A DNA stretch of 64,000 nt from positions 15,298 through 79,297 of the forward strand of contig NZ_CALUAE010000024.1 of the NCBI RefSeq assembly GCF_943913955.1, in the 5' to 3' direction. The notes beneath the pieces were generated by a model, which did no database searches, was not told where the DNA came from, and saw only the letters and a program-made list of their open reading frames with translations. Positions 17,375-26,057 of the stretch are shown here, piece by piece. Position 1 is the stretch's first letter; every line of letters begins with the position of its first letter. The DNA is from Mycolicibacterium bacteremicum. GTDB taxonomy: Bacteria > Actinomycetota > Actinomycetes > Mycobacteriales > Mycobacteriaceae. Position numbers and translations under genes: made by a program.

Positions 17375-18616
17375 CTAGGCGGTCCGGAGGATCGACGGGC
17401 CACCCTCCACCGTGCAGGTGTTGTCGGCGGGAGCGTCGGCGAACCGCTTGATGATCCAGTCCAGCGCGACGATCGGGTCGAAGTCGCCGTGTCCGCGACC
17501 GCCAGCGATGAACGATGCCACGATGTCGCCCAGATCGCAGGCTCTTTGCACGGCGTCGGTGGTCCAGGCCACCGGCACCACATCGTCGGCATCGCCGTGC
17601 ACGACGAACATCGGGGCGGCCGCCGGGGCCTTGGGCAGACCGCTCATCTGCTGCAGGTATCCGCGCAGCCGGTCGACGGCCTCGGGGGTGGCCGGCCGCA
17701 GATCCTCGGGCGGGATCTTCTCGGCCACCTCGAGGCGCTCCTCGGCGGCGTCGATCGAACACCCGGCCAACAGATTCCAGTTCTCGGCGACCAACCCGCG
17801 CCGGTAGTCGTCGAGGTTCATCTCGGGATGCGCGTTCTGCAATGAGGACAGGATGAGCACCATCGCGATGCGCTGCTGCGGGGACAGCGTGCCCGCGGCG
17901 GCCATGTCGGCCAGGCCGGTGATGTCGGCGGCCGGGGACACGCTCACCGATCCGAGCAGCCGGGTGTTGCGGGCGCCGTAGGTGTTGAACACCTCGTTGG
18001 CGGCCCAGGACGCCTGCCCACCCTGGGACACCCCGAAGGCGACCCAGCGCTCGGAGATGTCGGGGACCAGGCGCTGTGCCGCGCTGGCCGCGTCGACCAT
18101 GTTGTAGCCGGCCGTCGTCGCATCCAGGTACGGGTGGTAGCTGTTGGTGTTGCCCAGCCCCTGATAATCCGGCACCACCATCACATAGCCGAGGGTGACC
18201 AGCGCCCGGATGGCGTCGGCCGAGCCGAGCAGGGTCGGCGACAGCGACGGCCCGCACTCCGACAGCACGCCGGTGGTGCCGTGCCCGAACACGATGACCG
18301 GCCAGCCGCCCTCGGGCGCCGTGCCGTCCGGCACGAAGACGCTCCCGGTGACCACCTGCGGGCTGCCGTCCACCCCGGAGGTGGAGTTGTAGCTGATGTG
18401 CGCCGCGATCGAGGTGATCCGCAGCAGTCGGCGGTCCACGGTCGGCAGCCGGGTCGCACTGACCAGCGACCCGGGACCGGTCGCGGAGAAATCGGCGGGC
18501 AGCTGGATCTCGGTGACCGCGGGCGCCGGCGGTTCGGTGTCGGGCCCGGCACAGCCGGCGGCCACCAGCGCGACCGCCAGCAACGAGCTCGCCAGCATCT
18601 TCTTGGGCAGTATCAC
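17375..18616 (-). CDS. LIP-family lipase lipoprotein, copy C
   Basis: A 413-aa hydrolase with a lipoprotein signal: positive N-terminus, hydrophobic core and lipobox LVAAGC with Cys22 as the likely lipidated residue. The family features are GPGSLVS (48-54), FGHGTTGV, Ser197 in GVSQG, acid in GDADDVVP and His in GRGHGD; C121 and a Cys near the C-terminus are conserved. It follows the Wzz-type protein by 7 nt and precedes the AT3 acyltransferase by 53 nt. The lipid anchor would hold it at the outer face of the cytoplasmic membrane. Confidence 0.83.
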   Translation of the reverse strand: MILPKKMLASSLLAVALVAAGCAGPDTEPPAPAVTEIQLPADFSATGPGSLVSATRLPTVDRRLLRITSIAAHISYNSTSGVDGSPQVVTGSVFVPDGTAPEGGWPVIVFGHGTTGVLSECGPSLSPTLLGSADAIRALVTLGYVMVVPDYQGLGNTNSYHPYLDATTAGYNMVDAASAAQRLVPDISERWVAFGVSQGGQASWAANEVFNTYGARNTRLLGSVSVSPAADITGLADMAAAGTLSPQQRIAMVLILSSLQNAHPEMNLDDYRRGLVAENWNLLAGCSIDAAEERLEVAEKIPPEDLRPATPEAVDRLRGYLQQMSGLPKAPAAAPMFVVHGDADDVVPVAWTTDAVQRACDLGDIVASFIAGGRGHGDFDPIVALDWIIKRFADAPADNTCTVEGGPSILRTA

Positions 18617-18623
18617 GGAGCTC

Positions 18624-19358
18624 CTAGGACTTACCGGTGGACATCGCGACGTTGACGACGTCGACCAGCTGGCCGCGGGTCAGCACGTTGTCCCTGGCGA
18701 TACCGATGGCCAGCACCAGCACCGCGCTCAGCGCGAAGCCGAGCCCGGCGGCCACGATCAGCGTGTTCTTCACATCGGGTTGCACGGCGTGGGCGGTGGT
18801 GGCCGGATCGACCGGCATCAGCTCGGCGACCGGCCCGGTGTACTGGATGGCGTCGGTGGGCTCGGCCTGGATCCACTCCAGCTCCCCCGACAGCTTCATC
18901 AGGTTGCCCGCCAGCGCGTTGACGGCGGTCACGGTCTGGTCGGCGTCGGAGCCGGCGACCGTCACCCGCAGCAGCACCGAACTGGGCCGGCCGAACCTGT
19001 TGATGCCGTAGGGCTCCCAGGTCGCGGTGGTGCTGGCGGCCAGCTGCTCGGCCGTCATCGGCAGGCCGGTCTCGTCGATGGCGCGCTGGCTGACCACCCG
19101 CGACTGCGCCAGTGAGGAGTATGTCGCCATCCGGCTGTTGGCGCCGAGACCACCGGCATAGGCCGAGTACGTGCCGGGGTCGCCGGCGACGTGGGCGAAC
19201 AGCAGCGCCGAGGCGGTGTAGCTGCGTTCGAAGGTGGCCTTCTGCAACAGGTAGGCCGCACCCGGGGCCAGCACGGTGGCCACCAGGATGATCAGCCAGC
19301 CCTTGGCCAGGATCGTCAGATAGTCCCGCACCCGCGGAACATCAACCGGGGCCCTCAA
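18624..19358 (-). CDS. Wzz/YveK-type chain-length determinant protein (no kinase domain)
   Basis: A 244-aa protein with the Wzz layout: helix 1 at about 18-38 (GWLIILVATVLAPGAAYLLQ), a periplasmic-type domain of about 150 residues, and helix 2 at about 200-222. Such proteins control polymer length and export in Wzy systems. I chose the TTG at 19358, because its TTGA overlaps the stop of lipase D; GTG 19331 is the alternative. It lies directly between lipases D and C. It lacks the cytoplasmic ATPase that the second Wzz-type gene carries. Confidence 0.78.
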   Translation of the reverse strand: MRAPVDVPRVRDYLTILAKGWLIILVATVLAPGAAYLLQKATFERSYTASALLFAHVAGDPGTYSAYAGGLGANSRMATYSSLAQSRVVSQRAIDETGLPMTAEQLAASTTATWEPYGINRFGRPSSVLLRVTVAGSDADQTVTAVNALAGNLMKLSGELEWIQAEPTDAIQYTGPVAELMPVDPATTAHAVQPDVKNTLIVAAGLGFALSAVLVLAIGIARDNVLTRGQLVDVVNVAMSTGKS

Positions 19359-20608
19359 TTTCGGCCCAGGCAATCGTTGCGTGGCGGGTCGGCACCGTCG
19401 AGGCGGTCCATCAGCCAGGGCAGCGTGAAGCCACTGTCCAGGTCGGCGTGCCCTTTGCCGACCCCCTTCTCGATCTGGATGTAACTGCCCATCGCGCACG
19501 CCCGGTCCAGCGCCTGCTCGAACCAGGCCTGGTTGACCAGCATGTCCTGGGTGCCGTAGCCGACCACCATCGGTGTCAGGTTGGGCGCCTGGGGCACCGC
19601 GATCTCGGCGAGGCGGTCCCGCAGCCACACCACGTCCTCATAGGTCGAGGGCTTGAGGTCCTCGTTGGTCATCAGGGCGCGCACCCGGGCGATGTCGTCG
19701 AAGTTGGGTGGGATGCAGTCCAGCAGCGCGTCCCAGTTCTGCGCGGTGACGCCGCGGCGGTAGTTGTCCAGGTTCATCTCGGGGTTGAACCACTTCAGCG
19801 ACTGCAGCGCGAACACCAGGGTGACCCGCTGATCGGGGGTCAGCGTCTCGTTCCACGCGGCGTCGGCCAGGCCGGCCATGTCGGCGGCCGGAGCCATCGA
19901 CACGGTGCCCAGCAGATCGAGGCCCTGCCCGTAGGTGGGGGCCTGCTCGGCGGCCGCCCACACCGCCAGCCCACCCGCGGAGTGTCCGTAGGCCAACCAC
20001 TTGCCGGTGGTCTCGGCACCGACCCGCTGCGCCGCGCGCACCGAGTCGATCACGTTGTAGCCGTAGGTCTTCGCGTTCAGGAACGGGTGCTGATAGCCCT
20101 CCACGCCGGCGCCCTGGAAGTCCGAGACGGTGACCAGGAATCCGGCCCGCACGAACACCGACATGGTCCAGGCGTTCAGCGGGAGGCTGCCGTACAGGCT
20201 GCTGGCGCACTTGTTCAGCACACCCTTGGTGCCCTGCCCGAAGGCCAGGATCGGCCAGCCCCCCTTGGGCGGATCGCCGGGCGGGATCGCCACAGCGCCG
20301 GACACCTCGGTCGGTTGGCCGTCGACACCGGAGGTGGACCGGTACACCACCCGCATATAGGTGGCGTCGTCCTGGTTGAGCAGTTCACTGCCCGACATCG
20401 GCTCCACCGAGATCAGCGATCCGGGCCCGTCATCGGTCATGTCCGGCGGTGGGAGCCGCGGCTTGCCGTCGAACGGCGGGGTGAAGGTCTTGATGGCCGG
20501 CGGTGCCGAGGCCTCCGGCGGGGGCGCCGGCTCGGCGGGCGCGCAGGAGGTCACCAGCACGACCGCCGCACACAGCACCGCCGCGGCGCGGAACAACCTC
20601 GGCGACAC
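19355..20608 (-). CDS. LIP-family lipase lipoprotein, copy D
   Basis: A 417-aa hydrolase with a lipoprotein signal (lipobox LVTSC, Cys22) and a Pro-rich linker to about residue 55. GPGSLIS (61-67), nucleophile Ser210 in GHSAG, acid in YGTQDMLV and His in GKGHAD are present. The oxyanion-side GHG of the paralogues is GQG here, a possible change in activity. It begins 2 nt after the stop of the Wzc-like gene and its stop overlaps the start of the Wzz-type gene, so translation of all three is coupled. Confidence 0.83.
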   Translation of the reverse strand: MSPRLFRAAAVLCAAVVLVTSCAPAEPAPPPEASAPPAIKTFTPPFDGKPRLPPPDMTDDGPGSLISVEPMSGSELLNQDDATYMRVVYRSTSGVDGQPTEVSGAVAIPPGDPPKGGWPILAFGQGTKGVLNKCASSLYGSLPLNAWTMSVFVRAGFLVTVSDFQGAGVEGYQHPFLNAKTYGYNVIDSVRAAQRVGAETTGKWLAYGHSAGGLAVWAAAEQAPTYGQGLDLLGTVSMAPAADMAGLADAAWNETLTPDQRVTLVFALQSLKWFNPEMNLDNYRRGVTAQNWDALLDCIPPNFDDIARVRALMTNEDLKPSTYEDVVWLRDRLAEIAVPQAPNLTPMVVGYGTQDMLVNQAWFEQALDRACAMGSYIQIEKGVGKGHADLDSGFTLPWLMDRLDGADPPRNDCLGRN

Positions 20609-20610
20609 TC

Positions 20611-22068
20611 CTACCTCTTGGCCGATGACGAGGTGTGCGAGTCGGCCTTGGCGGCGTCATCGCCGGACGGGGCGACCGCGGCGCGCGAGGTACCGGCCGC
20701 GGACGCGCTGTGCTTGCGATCGGCCGAGAGCTCACGACGGTGTCCCGGCTCGAAGGTCGCCACCACGCCGAGCACCGTGGCGTGCGCGGTCTGCAGTACG
20801 GTGATGCCCTTGCGCAGCGCCGAGGCCTTGGTGTGCCCGATGCGGCCGAGCACCAGGGCACCGTCGCCCAGCGCGGCGGGCACCGTGCCGTCGGCGTACT
20901 TGGTCAGCGGCGGGGTGTCGATGATGACGTACTCGAAGTGCCCGCGCAGCAGCTCGAGCACGCGCGAGGTGCGCTGATCGCCCCACAGGTCGCGGCGCAC
21001 CGAGGGCACCGGGCCGGCGGGCAGCAGCGCCACCCGCGATCCGGGCACCTCGATCAGCGACTCGGAGAGGTCGTGCTGACCGGCCAGCAGGGTGCTGAAT
21101 CCCTTGGTGCCCGCCTGCTTGAGCGCGGCGCCGTCGAGGCCGAGCAGTTGCGGCAGTTCGGGTTTGACCAGATCGCCGTCGACGAGGACCACCGAGTGGC
21201 CGGCCTCGGCGAATGCGGCGGCCAGATCGGCCGCGGTGGTGGACCGGCCGTCCTGCGGGGACGGGCTGGTCACGGCGATCACCCGGGGGTGCTGGCCGTG
21301 CGCGTTGCGGGCGAACTGCACGTTGGTGCGCAGCTCGCGCAGCCGCTCGACGGGCAGACCGCCGGCCTCGATGTCGACGATGCCGGTGCGGTTCTCACCG
21401 TCGGCGACCAGGGTGCCCAGCAACGGCACACCGGTGACGTCCTCGATGCGCTCGCGGCGGCGGATCTTGGTGTCCGACAGGCCCAGCGCGATGGCCAGCA
21501 GCACACCGAGCACCAGCCCGCCGACGGCACCGGCGGCCAGCCGGATGGGCAGGCCCATGGACTCGACCCGGGTGCCGTAGCTGGCGTCGTCGACCAGCAC
21601 GGCGGCCGCGGCGGCCTCGCCACCGCGGCGCGAGGTCTCCAGCTCGGCGGTGACGTTGACCAGCTGATCGGCCACGGCGTTGGCGTAGCGCTGCGCGGCG
21701 GCCGGATCCGGATCGGTGGCGGTGATGTCGAGCAGCACGGTTTGCGGCATCGGGACGGCGGTGATCTTGGAGCGCAGCTCCTCCACCGAGATGGGGGCCT
21801 TCAACTGCGCGATGGCGCGGGCGGCGACCTGATCACTGGTGGCCAGGCCGGCGTAGGAGAACACCCGCTCCTGGGAGAACAGGTTGTTCTGATAGGCGTC
21901 ACCGACCGAGGTACCGCTCTGGGTGGTGACGAACAACCGGGTCGTCGAGGAGTACTGCGTGGTCGACAGGAAGGTGCTGGCATAGCCCACAGCAACGCCG
22001 ATCAGCGTTGCCAGGAGAACCACCCACCAGAACCGGCGAAAAATTCGCAGGTAATCACCGACGGCCAA
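20611..22068 (-). CDS. Wzc-like Wzz plus tyrosine-kinase-type ATPase, Walker A Lys replaced
   Basis: A 485-aa fusion of a Wzz domain (helices about 13-31 and 176-197) and a BY-kinase/CpsD-like ATPase (about 240-450) that normally drives polysaccharide polymerisation and export. The Walker A loop reads SPSPQDGRST, so the phosphate-binding Lys is Arg275; Walker A' (VVLVDGDLVKPEL) and Walker B (YVIIDTPPL) remain. The C-terminal tail has no tyrosine cluster, so autokinase activity is doubtful. The TTG start at 22068 has GGAG 7 nt upstream; the nearby ATG is out of frame. It heads the operon with lipases D, C and B. Confidence 0.85.
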   Translation of the reverse strand: MAVGDYLRIFRRFWWVVLLATLIGVAVGYASTFLSTTQYSSTTRLFVTTQSGTSVGDAYQNNLFSQERVFSYAGLATSDQVAARAIAQLKAPISVEELRSKITAVPMPQTVLLDITATDPDPAAAQRYANAVADQLVNVTAELETSRRGGEAAAAAVLVDDASYGTRVESMGLPIRLAAGAVGGLVLGVLLAIALGLSDTKIRRRERIEDVTGVPLLGTLVADGENRTGIVDIEAGGLPVERLRELRTNVQFARNAHGQHPRVIAVTSPSPQDGRSTTAADLAAAFAEAGHSVVLVDGDLVKPELPQLLGLDGAALKQAGTKGFSTLLAGQHDLSESLIEVPGSRVALLPAGPVPSVRRDLWGDQRTSRVLELLRGHFEYVIIDTPPLTKYADGTVPAALGDGALVLGRIGHTKASALRKGITVLQTAHATVLGVVATFEPGHRRELSADRKHSASAAGTSRAAVAPSGDDAAKADSHTSSSAKR

Positions 22069-22235
22069 GGGAGCACTCCATTCGCTTCTGAAACACCACG
22101 ACAATGCAACGATAGCGTCAACAACGACAGCCGCACAGTTTGCGGGTGACACCCTAGGTAGCGGCGCCGGCGAAACCGATGCGAGGATAGTTAAATGCAA
22201 CAACGGTGCAGTAAAGCCGTGAGGATCATTCCGCA

Positions 22236-22256
22236 ATGAAGACGAGTCCGCAATGA
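22236..22256 (+). CDS. Six-codon upstream ORF overlapping the polymerase start
   Basis: ATG 22236 opens MKTSPQ and stops at TGA 22254-22256, which overlaps the ATG of the Wzy-like gene. CCGCAATGA occurs twice, at both start codons. It could couple translation of the polymerase or be chance; there is no direct evidence of expression. Confidence 0.3.
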   Translation: MKTSPQ

Positions 22257-23746
22257 AACTCGGCGCGTCGGCGCGCAACAACGCGCTCGTCGGCGCCGCG
22301 ATCGTTGCGTCGGTGGTGCTGGTGGCCGGTGCGGCCACCGTCGTCGGCAAGCCGGCGATCATGGCGGTGGCGGCGCTGATCGCGCTGTCGGTCGGCGTCT
22401 ATATCGGCCTGCGCCATCCGCTCTGGCTGTACTGGGGGATGGCCGTCGCGGTCGGCACGCTGCCGTTCGGCTACTTCCCCGGCGTGCACCTGCCGCTGTA
22501 CCTGCCGTTCGCCGGCGGGGCGCTGGTCGCGGCGCTGGTACATCCCAACGCGGCCAAGCGTTTCCCGGTGCTGGGCAGCACCCTGGCCAAGGGTGTGCTG
22601 GTGCTGGTGGTCATCTCCGGCATCTCGATGATCATCACGTTCAGCTCGATCGTGAACATCCTGGACTACACCAAGTGGGCCATCGCGACGGGCGCGTTCT
22701 TCGCCATCCTCGCGCTGCCCCGTGAGCATCTGGCCAAGTTCGGCCGGGTGTTCGTCTACGCGGCGGCGTTCAACGCCTCGTTCGGCATCGCCTCGATCGT
22801 GATGGGCTCCAATCAGATTCTGCTGCAACCGTTCCGGATCTTCGGCTACGCCGTCGCCAACACCGAGCGGTTCTTCTTCACCGGCGGCACCGCCGACCTG
22901 CGCGGTGACGGCCGGTTCGCGGTGGCCGCCGACAGCCAGGCGTTCAGCCGCCTCGGCGGACTGTGGCTGGACCCCAACGCCGCGGGCATCGGGCTGGTGA
23001 TCTCCTTCGTGATCGCCATCATCGTGTTCACCGGCTGGCGCCGGGTGGTGCTGGCCGGCATCCTGGGCGCCGCGATCGCCCTGACGCTGAGCCGGTCGGC
23101 GATCGTGTCGGTGTTGGTCGGCGTTTTGCTGGTGTTCCTGTTCCACCCGATGCGCGCCCGCGACCGGCAACTGCTGATCGGCACCCTGACGCTGGCCTTC
23201 ATCAGCGCCTTCATGGTTCCCTCGGTGCGCACCCGGCTGCTGGGGACGTTGAGCCAGAACGATGCCGGCGCCACCGACCGTGTCGATTCGATCCGCGAAT
23301 TCCCCGGCCGCATGGACGGGCACTGGCTGTTCGGGTGGGGTTGGTCACAGCGCGAGTTCAAGGACGGCGCCTACGCCTTCCTGGAGAATTTCGTGTCCAA
23401 CGCACCGTTGATCGCCATCCACCGCGGTGGGATCTTCGTCGGACTTGCGTTCCTGGGCGTCGTCGCGATCGGCTGCGTAATTGGCTACCGACTGCTGCGG
23501 GCGAATTCGCTACCGCGGGCGCTATATGGCGGCGTATTCATCGGATTCTCGTTCGTCGCGCTCAATCTGGACCATCCCGTGGTGGTCATCCCGCAGATCG
23601 TGTTCCTCTACACGATTTTCCTGACATTCCTGGCCTACGCCGATCAGCTGCGGGTCGAGGCCGCCGAATCCGACGAGCGGGCGGCGCGCGTCGAGGAGGC
23701 CCGCAAGTTCGAGGATCCGCCGGTGGCGGTGCCCGCCGGCGGCTAG
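22253..23746 (+). CDS. O-antigen ligase/Wzy-like polysaccharide polymerase
   Basis: A 497-aa polytopic membrane protein with about 11-12 helices and the large loop typical of the WaaL/Wzy superfamily (about 330-400: DSIREFPGRMDGHWLFGWGWSQ precedes a conserved G-rich turn). Helices alternate with short basic loops; the tail from about 470 is charged and cytoplasmic. Expected role: joining lipid-linked repeat units outside the membrane in a Wzx/Wzy pathway. It is the only plus-strand gene in the locus, divergent from the Wzc-like operon and converging on a glycosyltransferase by 4 nt of overlap. Confidence 0.78.
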   Translation: MKLGASARNNALVGAAIVASVVLVAGAATVVGKPAIMAVAALIALSVGVYIGLRHPLWLYWGMAVAVGTLPFGYFPGVHLPLYLPFAGGALVAALVHPNAAKRFPVLGSTLAKGVLVLVVISGISMIITFSSIVNILDYTKWAIATGAFFAILALPREHLAKFGRVFVYAAAFNASFGIASIVMGSNQILLQPFRIFGYAVANTERFFFTGGTADLRGDGRFAVAADSQAFSRLGGLWLDPNAAGIGLVISFVIAIIVFTGWRRVVLAGILGAAIALTLSRSAIVSVLVGVLLVFLFHPMRARDRQLLIGTLTLAFISAFMVPSVRTRLLGTLSQNDAGATDRVDSIREFPGRMDGHWLFGWGWSQREFKDGAYAFLENFVSNAPLIAIHRGGIFVGLAFLGVVAIGCVIGYRLLRANSLPRALYGGVFIGFSFVALNLDHPVVVIPQIVFLYTIFLTFLAYADQLRVEAAESDERAARVEEARKFEDPPVAVPAGG

Positions 23747-24870
23747 CCGAGCAGCGCCTCGACGGCGCGGTGCGGGCGCCGCTGCTCCCAGTACCGCCGG
23801 TTCAGCTCATAGAGCCGATCCCCGGCCGCGGCCGCTTGCTCGACGTCGAGCAGCGAACGCCGGCAGGCGGCGACGAAGGCGTCGTCGTGGTCGTAGGTGC
23901 CCAGTTCCAACAGCTCCCCCAGCGAGCCGACCGCCGCCGTGGTCCCCACCACGGGCAGCCCCATCCGGGCCGCGTCCAGGATCTTCACCCGCACGCCGCC
24001 GCCGGTGCTGATCGGCGCGATCATGGTGCGGCACGTCGCCAGGAACGCGCCGAGATCGTCGACGAAGCCGAGATCGCGCACCCCGCCCGGGTACATCGGG
24101 TCCTTCGCCCCGGCTTTCTTGGCGCCGATGATGCACAGCTCGGCGCCCTCGATACCGGCGGCGATCCGTGGCCACAACCGCAGCGCGGTCAGGAACGCCT
24201 CCTGGTTCGGCGGCCAGTCCCGGGTGCCCATCAGGACCAGCCGGCGCCCGGTGTCGGCGACCGGAACCTGCTCGGCCGGTGGCAATGTCAGGTCCAGCCA
24301 GCGCGCCGAGGGCACCCCGTTGGCGCGGTAGAACTCCGCCTCCTCGGCGTCATAGGTGCCCACCGCGGCGGCCGCCCGGGCCACCCGCAACTCGTCGCGC
24401 ACCAGCGGAGGTGTCTGCAGCCGGCCCAGCAGCCCGCGGGTGGCCCGCCACACCAGGGACTCGCTGACATGGGTGTTGACCACCAGCCGGGCCCGGCCGA
24501 CCTGGGTGCTGCGCAGGAAGGATTCGGCCATGTAGCTGTGCTCGGCGACGAAGACGTCGGCCCGGGCCGCCGAGATCGCGGCGACCAGGTCGTCGTTGTC
24601 GAAGCGGGCGTGGGTGAGGCTGCGGCCGGTGCGGGCGACATCGGCCAGCAGGCGCAGCGGTTGCACGCCGGACTTGGGCACCCGCACCAGGGTCATCCCG
24701 CCGGCCAGCACGTCGGTCTCGACGGTGCCGGGCGGCAGGTGGGACAGACAGATCGCCGACACGTCGTACCGATCGGCGGCCAGCGACATCACCAGTCGGG
24801 ACAGCTCGACATCGCCGCCGTGTTCGGTGGAGGGATCCTTGGACAGCAGGAAGATCGCCGTGGGGGTCAT
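23743..24870 (-). CDS. Glycosyltransferase family 4-type protein
   Basis: A 375-aa GT-B-fold glycosyltransferase. The N-terminal domain opens with FLLSKDPSTEHGGDVELSR (acceptor side); the C-terminal donor domain has VLMGTRDWPPNQEAF, LCIIGAKK, LGFVDDLGAFLATCR and STGGGVRVKILDAARMGLPVVGT, the GT4 E/D-x7-G pattern in slightly divergent form. Sugar and acceptor are unknown. Its ATGA start overlaps the stop of the flippase gene, placing it last in the minus-strand operon that begins with the gene at 29090. Confidence 0.82.
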   Translation of the reverse strand: MTPTAIFLLSKDPSTEHGGDVELSRLVMSLAADRYDVSAICLSHLPPGTVETDVLAGGMTLVRVPKSGVQPLRLLADVARTGRSLTHARFDNDDLVAAISAARADVFVAEHSYMAESFLRSTQVGRARLVVNTHVSESLVWRATRGLLGRLQTPPLVRDELRVARAAAAVGTYDAEEAEFYRANGVPSARWLDLTLPPAEQVPVADTGRRLVLMGTRDWPPNQEAFLTALRLWPRIAAGIEGAELCIIGAKKAGAKDPMYPGGVRDLGFVDDLGAFLATCRTMIAPISTGGGVRVKILDAARMGLPVVGTTAAVGSLGELLELGTYDHDDAFVAACRRSLLDVEQAAAAGDRLYELNRRYWEQRRPHRAVEALLG

Positions 24871-26057
24871 TGCGGCGCCTCCGTGCGGGCGGGCCTGCGG
24901 TAGAGGATGTAGGCGTAGATGGCGAGCAGCAGGGCGTCGGCGATCACGGTGGCGATCGCGGCGCCGACGGCTCCGGCGACGGCCAGCAGTGCCACCAGCC
25001 CGAGTTTGACCGGCAGCAGGCTCAGATTGGCCACCAGCCGGGTGGTGTCGCGGCGTTGCAGGTAGAGCACCGCCTGGAACACCGAGGTGACGGTGCGCAT
25101 GCCGCAGAACAGGCTCATGATGATCATCGCGACGGCGAGTTCCTGCGGGGCGGGGGTGAACAGCATGACCACCCCGGCGATCAACACCAGCAGACCGGCC
25201 ACCACGCCCAGGATCAGGGTGCTGCGCAGCGGCGGTCCGGACGCCAGGTGCCCCTCCCCCTCGCGCATCGACCGGTTGTAGGACATGCCGAACGACTGGC
25301 CCACGGCGACGATGGCGATCGTCACCGTCACGGTCAGCGCGTAATAGCCGACGGTGGTGTCGTCGGTGAGCCAACCCAGCAGCAGCACATCACCCTGCAG
25401 ATAGGCCGCCAGGCCCAGCATCTCGCCGATCAGGATGGCGATCAGTCGGGGCGGGCCGGGCATGCCGGGGCGGTGCCGCAACACGATGAAGCCGACGACC
25501 ACGGCGATCACCACGTACGGCGACACCAGCCACATGCTCGCCACCTGCAGGGTCGGGTTCTCGGCCAGAAACAGATATGCCGCGGCCAGTGCGACGCTGA
25601 CGACCTGGCGGATGGTGTCGGCCTGGGCGACCCGCTGCGGTTGCCCGTCCCGCGCCCAGTGACTCTGGTAGGCCTTCATGATGATCTCGCCGCCGGCCAC
25701 GAACAGCCCGAACCAGGCGATGTAGCTGACCTGCACCAGTGCCACGCCGGCCACCATCAGGGTCAGCCCGAGCAGATACCGGCTGGCCCGTTCGGACAGG
25801 AAACGGTCCTCGGACTCACGCACCGCGCGCACCGCGAACGGGTTGTCCAGCGGCGGGCCGATCAACGAGAAGACCGCGTAGGCCATGCCGTACTGGCCGT
25901 AGTCGGCGATGCCGAGCTGGGCGATGATGATGACCGTCCACAGCAGGCCGACGCCACGCCCGCCGTACAGCCAGAAGACGGCCCACAGGGTGCGCATCAG
26001 GTGATGCCGGGTCGGGGCGGCAGCGGCCGGCGCCGGCTGCTCCAGCGGATCGCTCAC
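24867..26057 (-). CDS. Wzx-type polysaccharide flippase
   Basis: A 396-aa protein with about 12 predicted helices, of the oligosaccharide flippase/MATE-like (MOP) superfamily. It would move the undecaprenyl/decaprenyl-linked repeat unit across the membrane for Wzy. The N-terminal region has the typical FWLYGGRGVGLLWTVIIIAQ helix and GIADYGQYGMAYAVFSL; the rest is alternating hydrophobic stretches with charged loops. Start and stop both overlap neighbouring glycosyltransferase genes by 4 nt (ATGA). Confidence 0.82.
   Translation of the reverse strand: MSDPLEQPAPAAAAPTRHHLMRTLWAVFWLYGGRGVGLLWTVIIIAQLGIADYGQYGMAYAVFSLIGPPLDNPFAVRAVRESEDRFLSERASRYLLGLTLMVAGVALVQVSYIAWFGLFVAGGEIIMKAYQSHWARDGQPQRVAQADTIRQVVSVALAAAYLFLAENPTLQVASMWLVSPYVVIAVVVGFIVLRHRPGMPGPPRLIAILIGEMLGLAAYLQGDVLLLGWLTDDTTVGYYALTVTVTIAIVAVGQSFGMSYNRSMREGEGHLASGPPLRSTLILGVVAGLLVLIAGVVMLFTPAPQELAVAMIIMSLFCGMRTVTSVFQAVLYLQRRDTTRLVANLSLLPVKLGLVALLAVAGAVGAAIATVIADALLLAIYAYILYRRPARTEAPQ

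Noticed and set aside
22069..22080. ATG just upstream of the Wzc-like gene as start
   Set aside because: It is out of frame with the Wzz domain; the TTG at 22068 has a proper GGAG.
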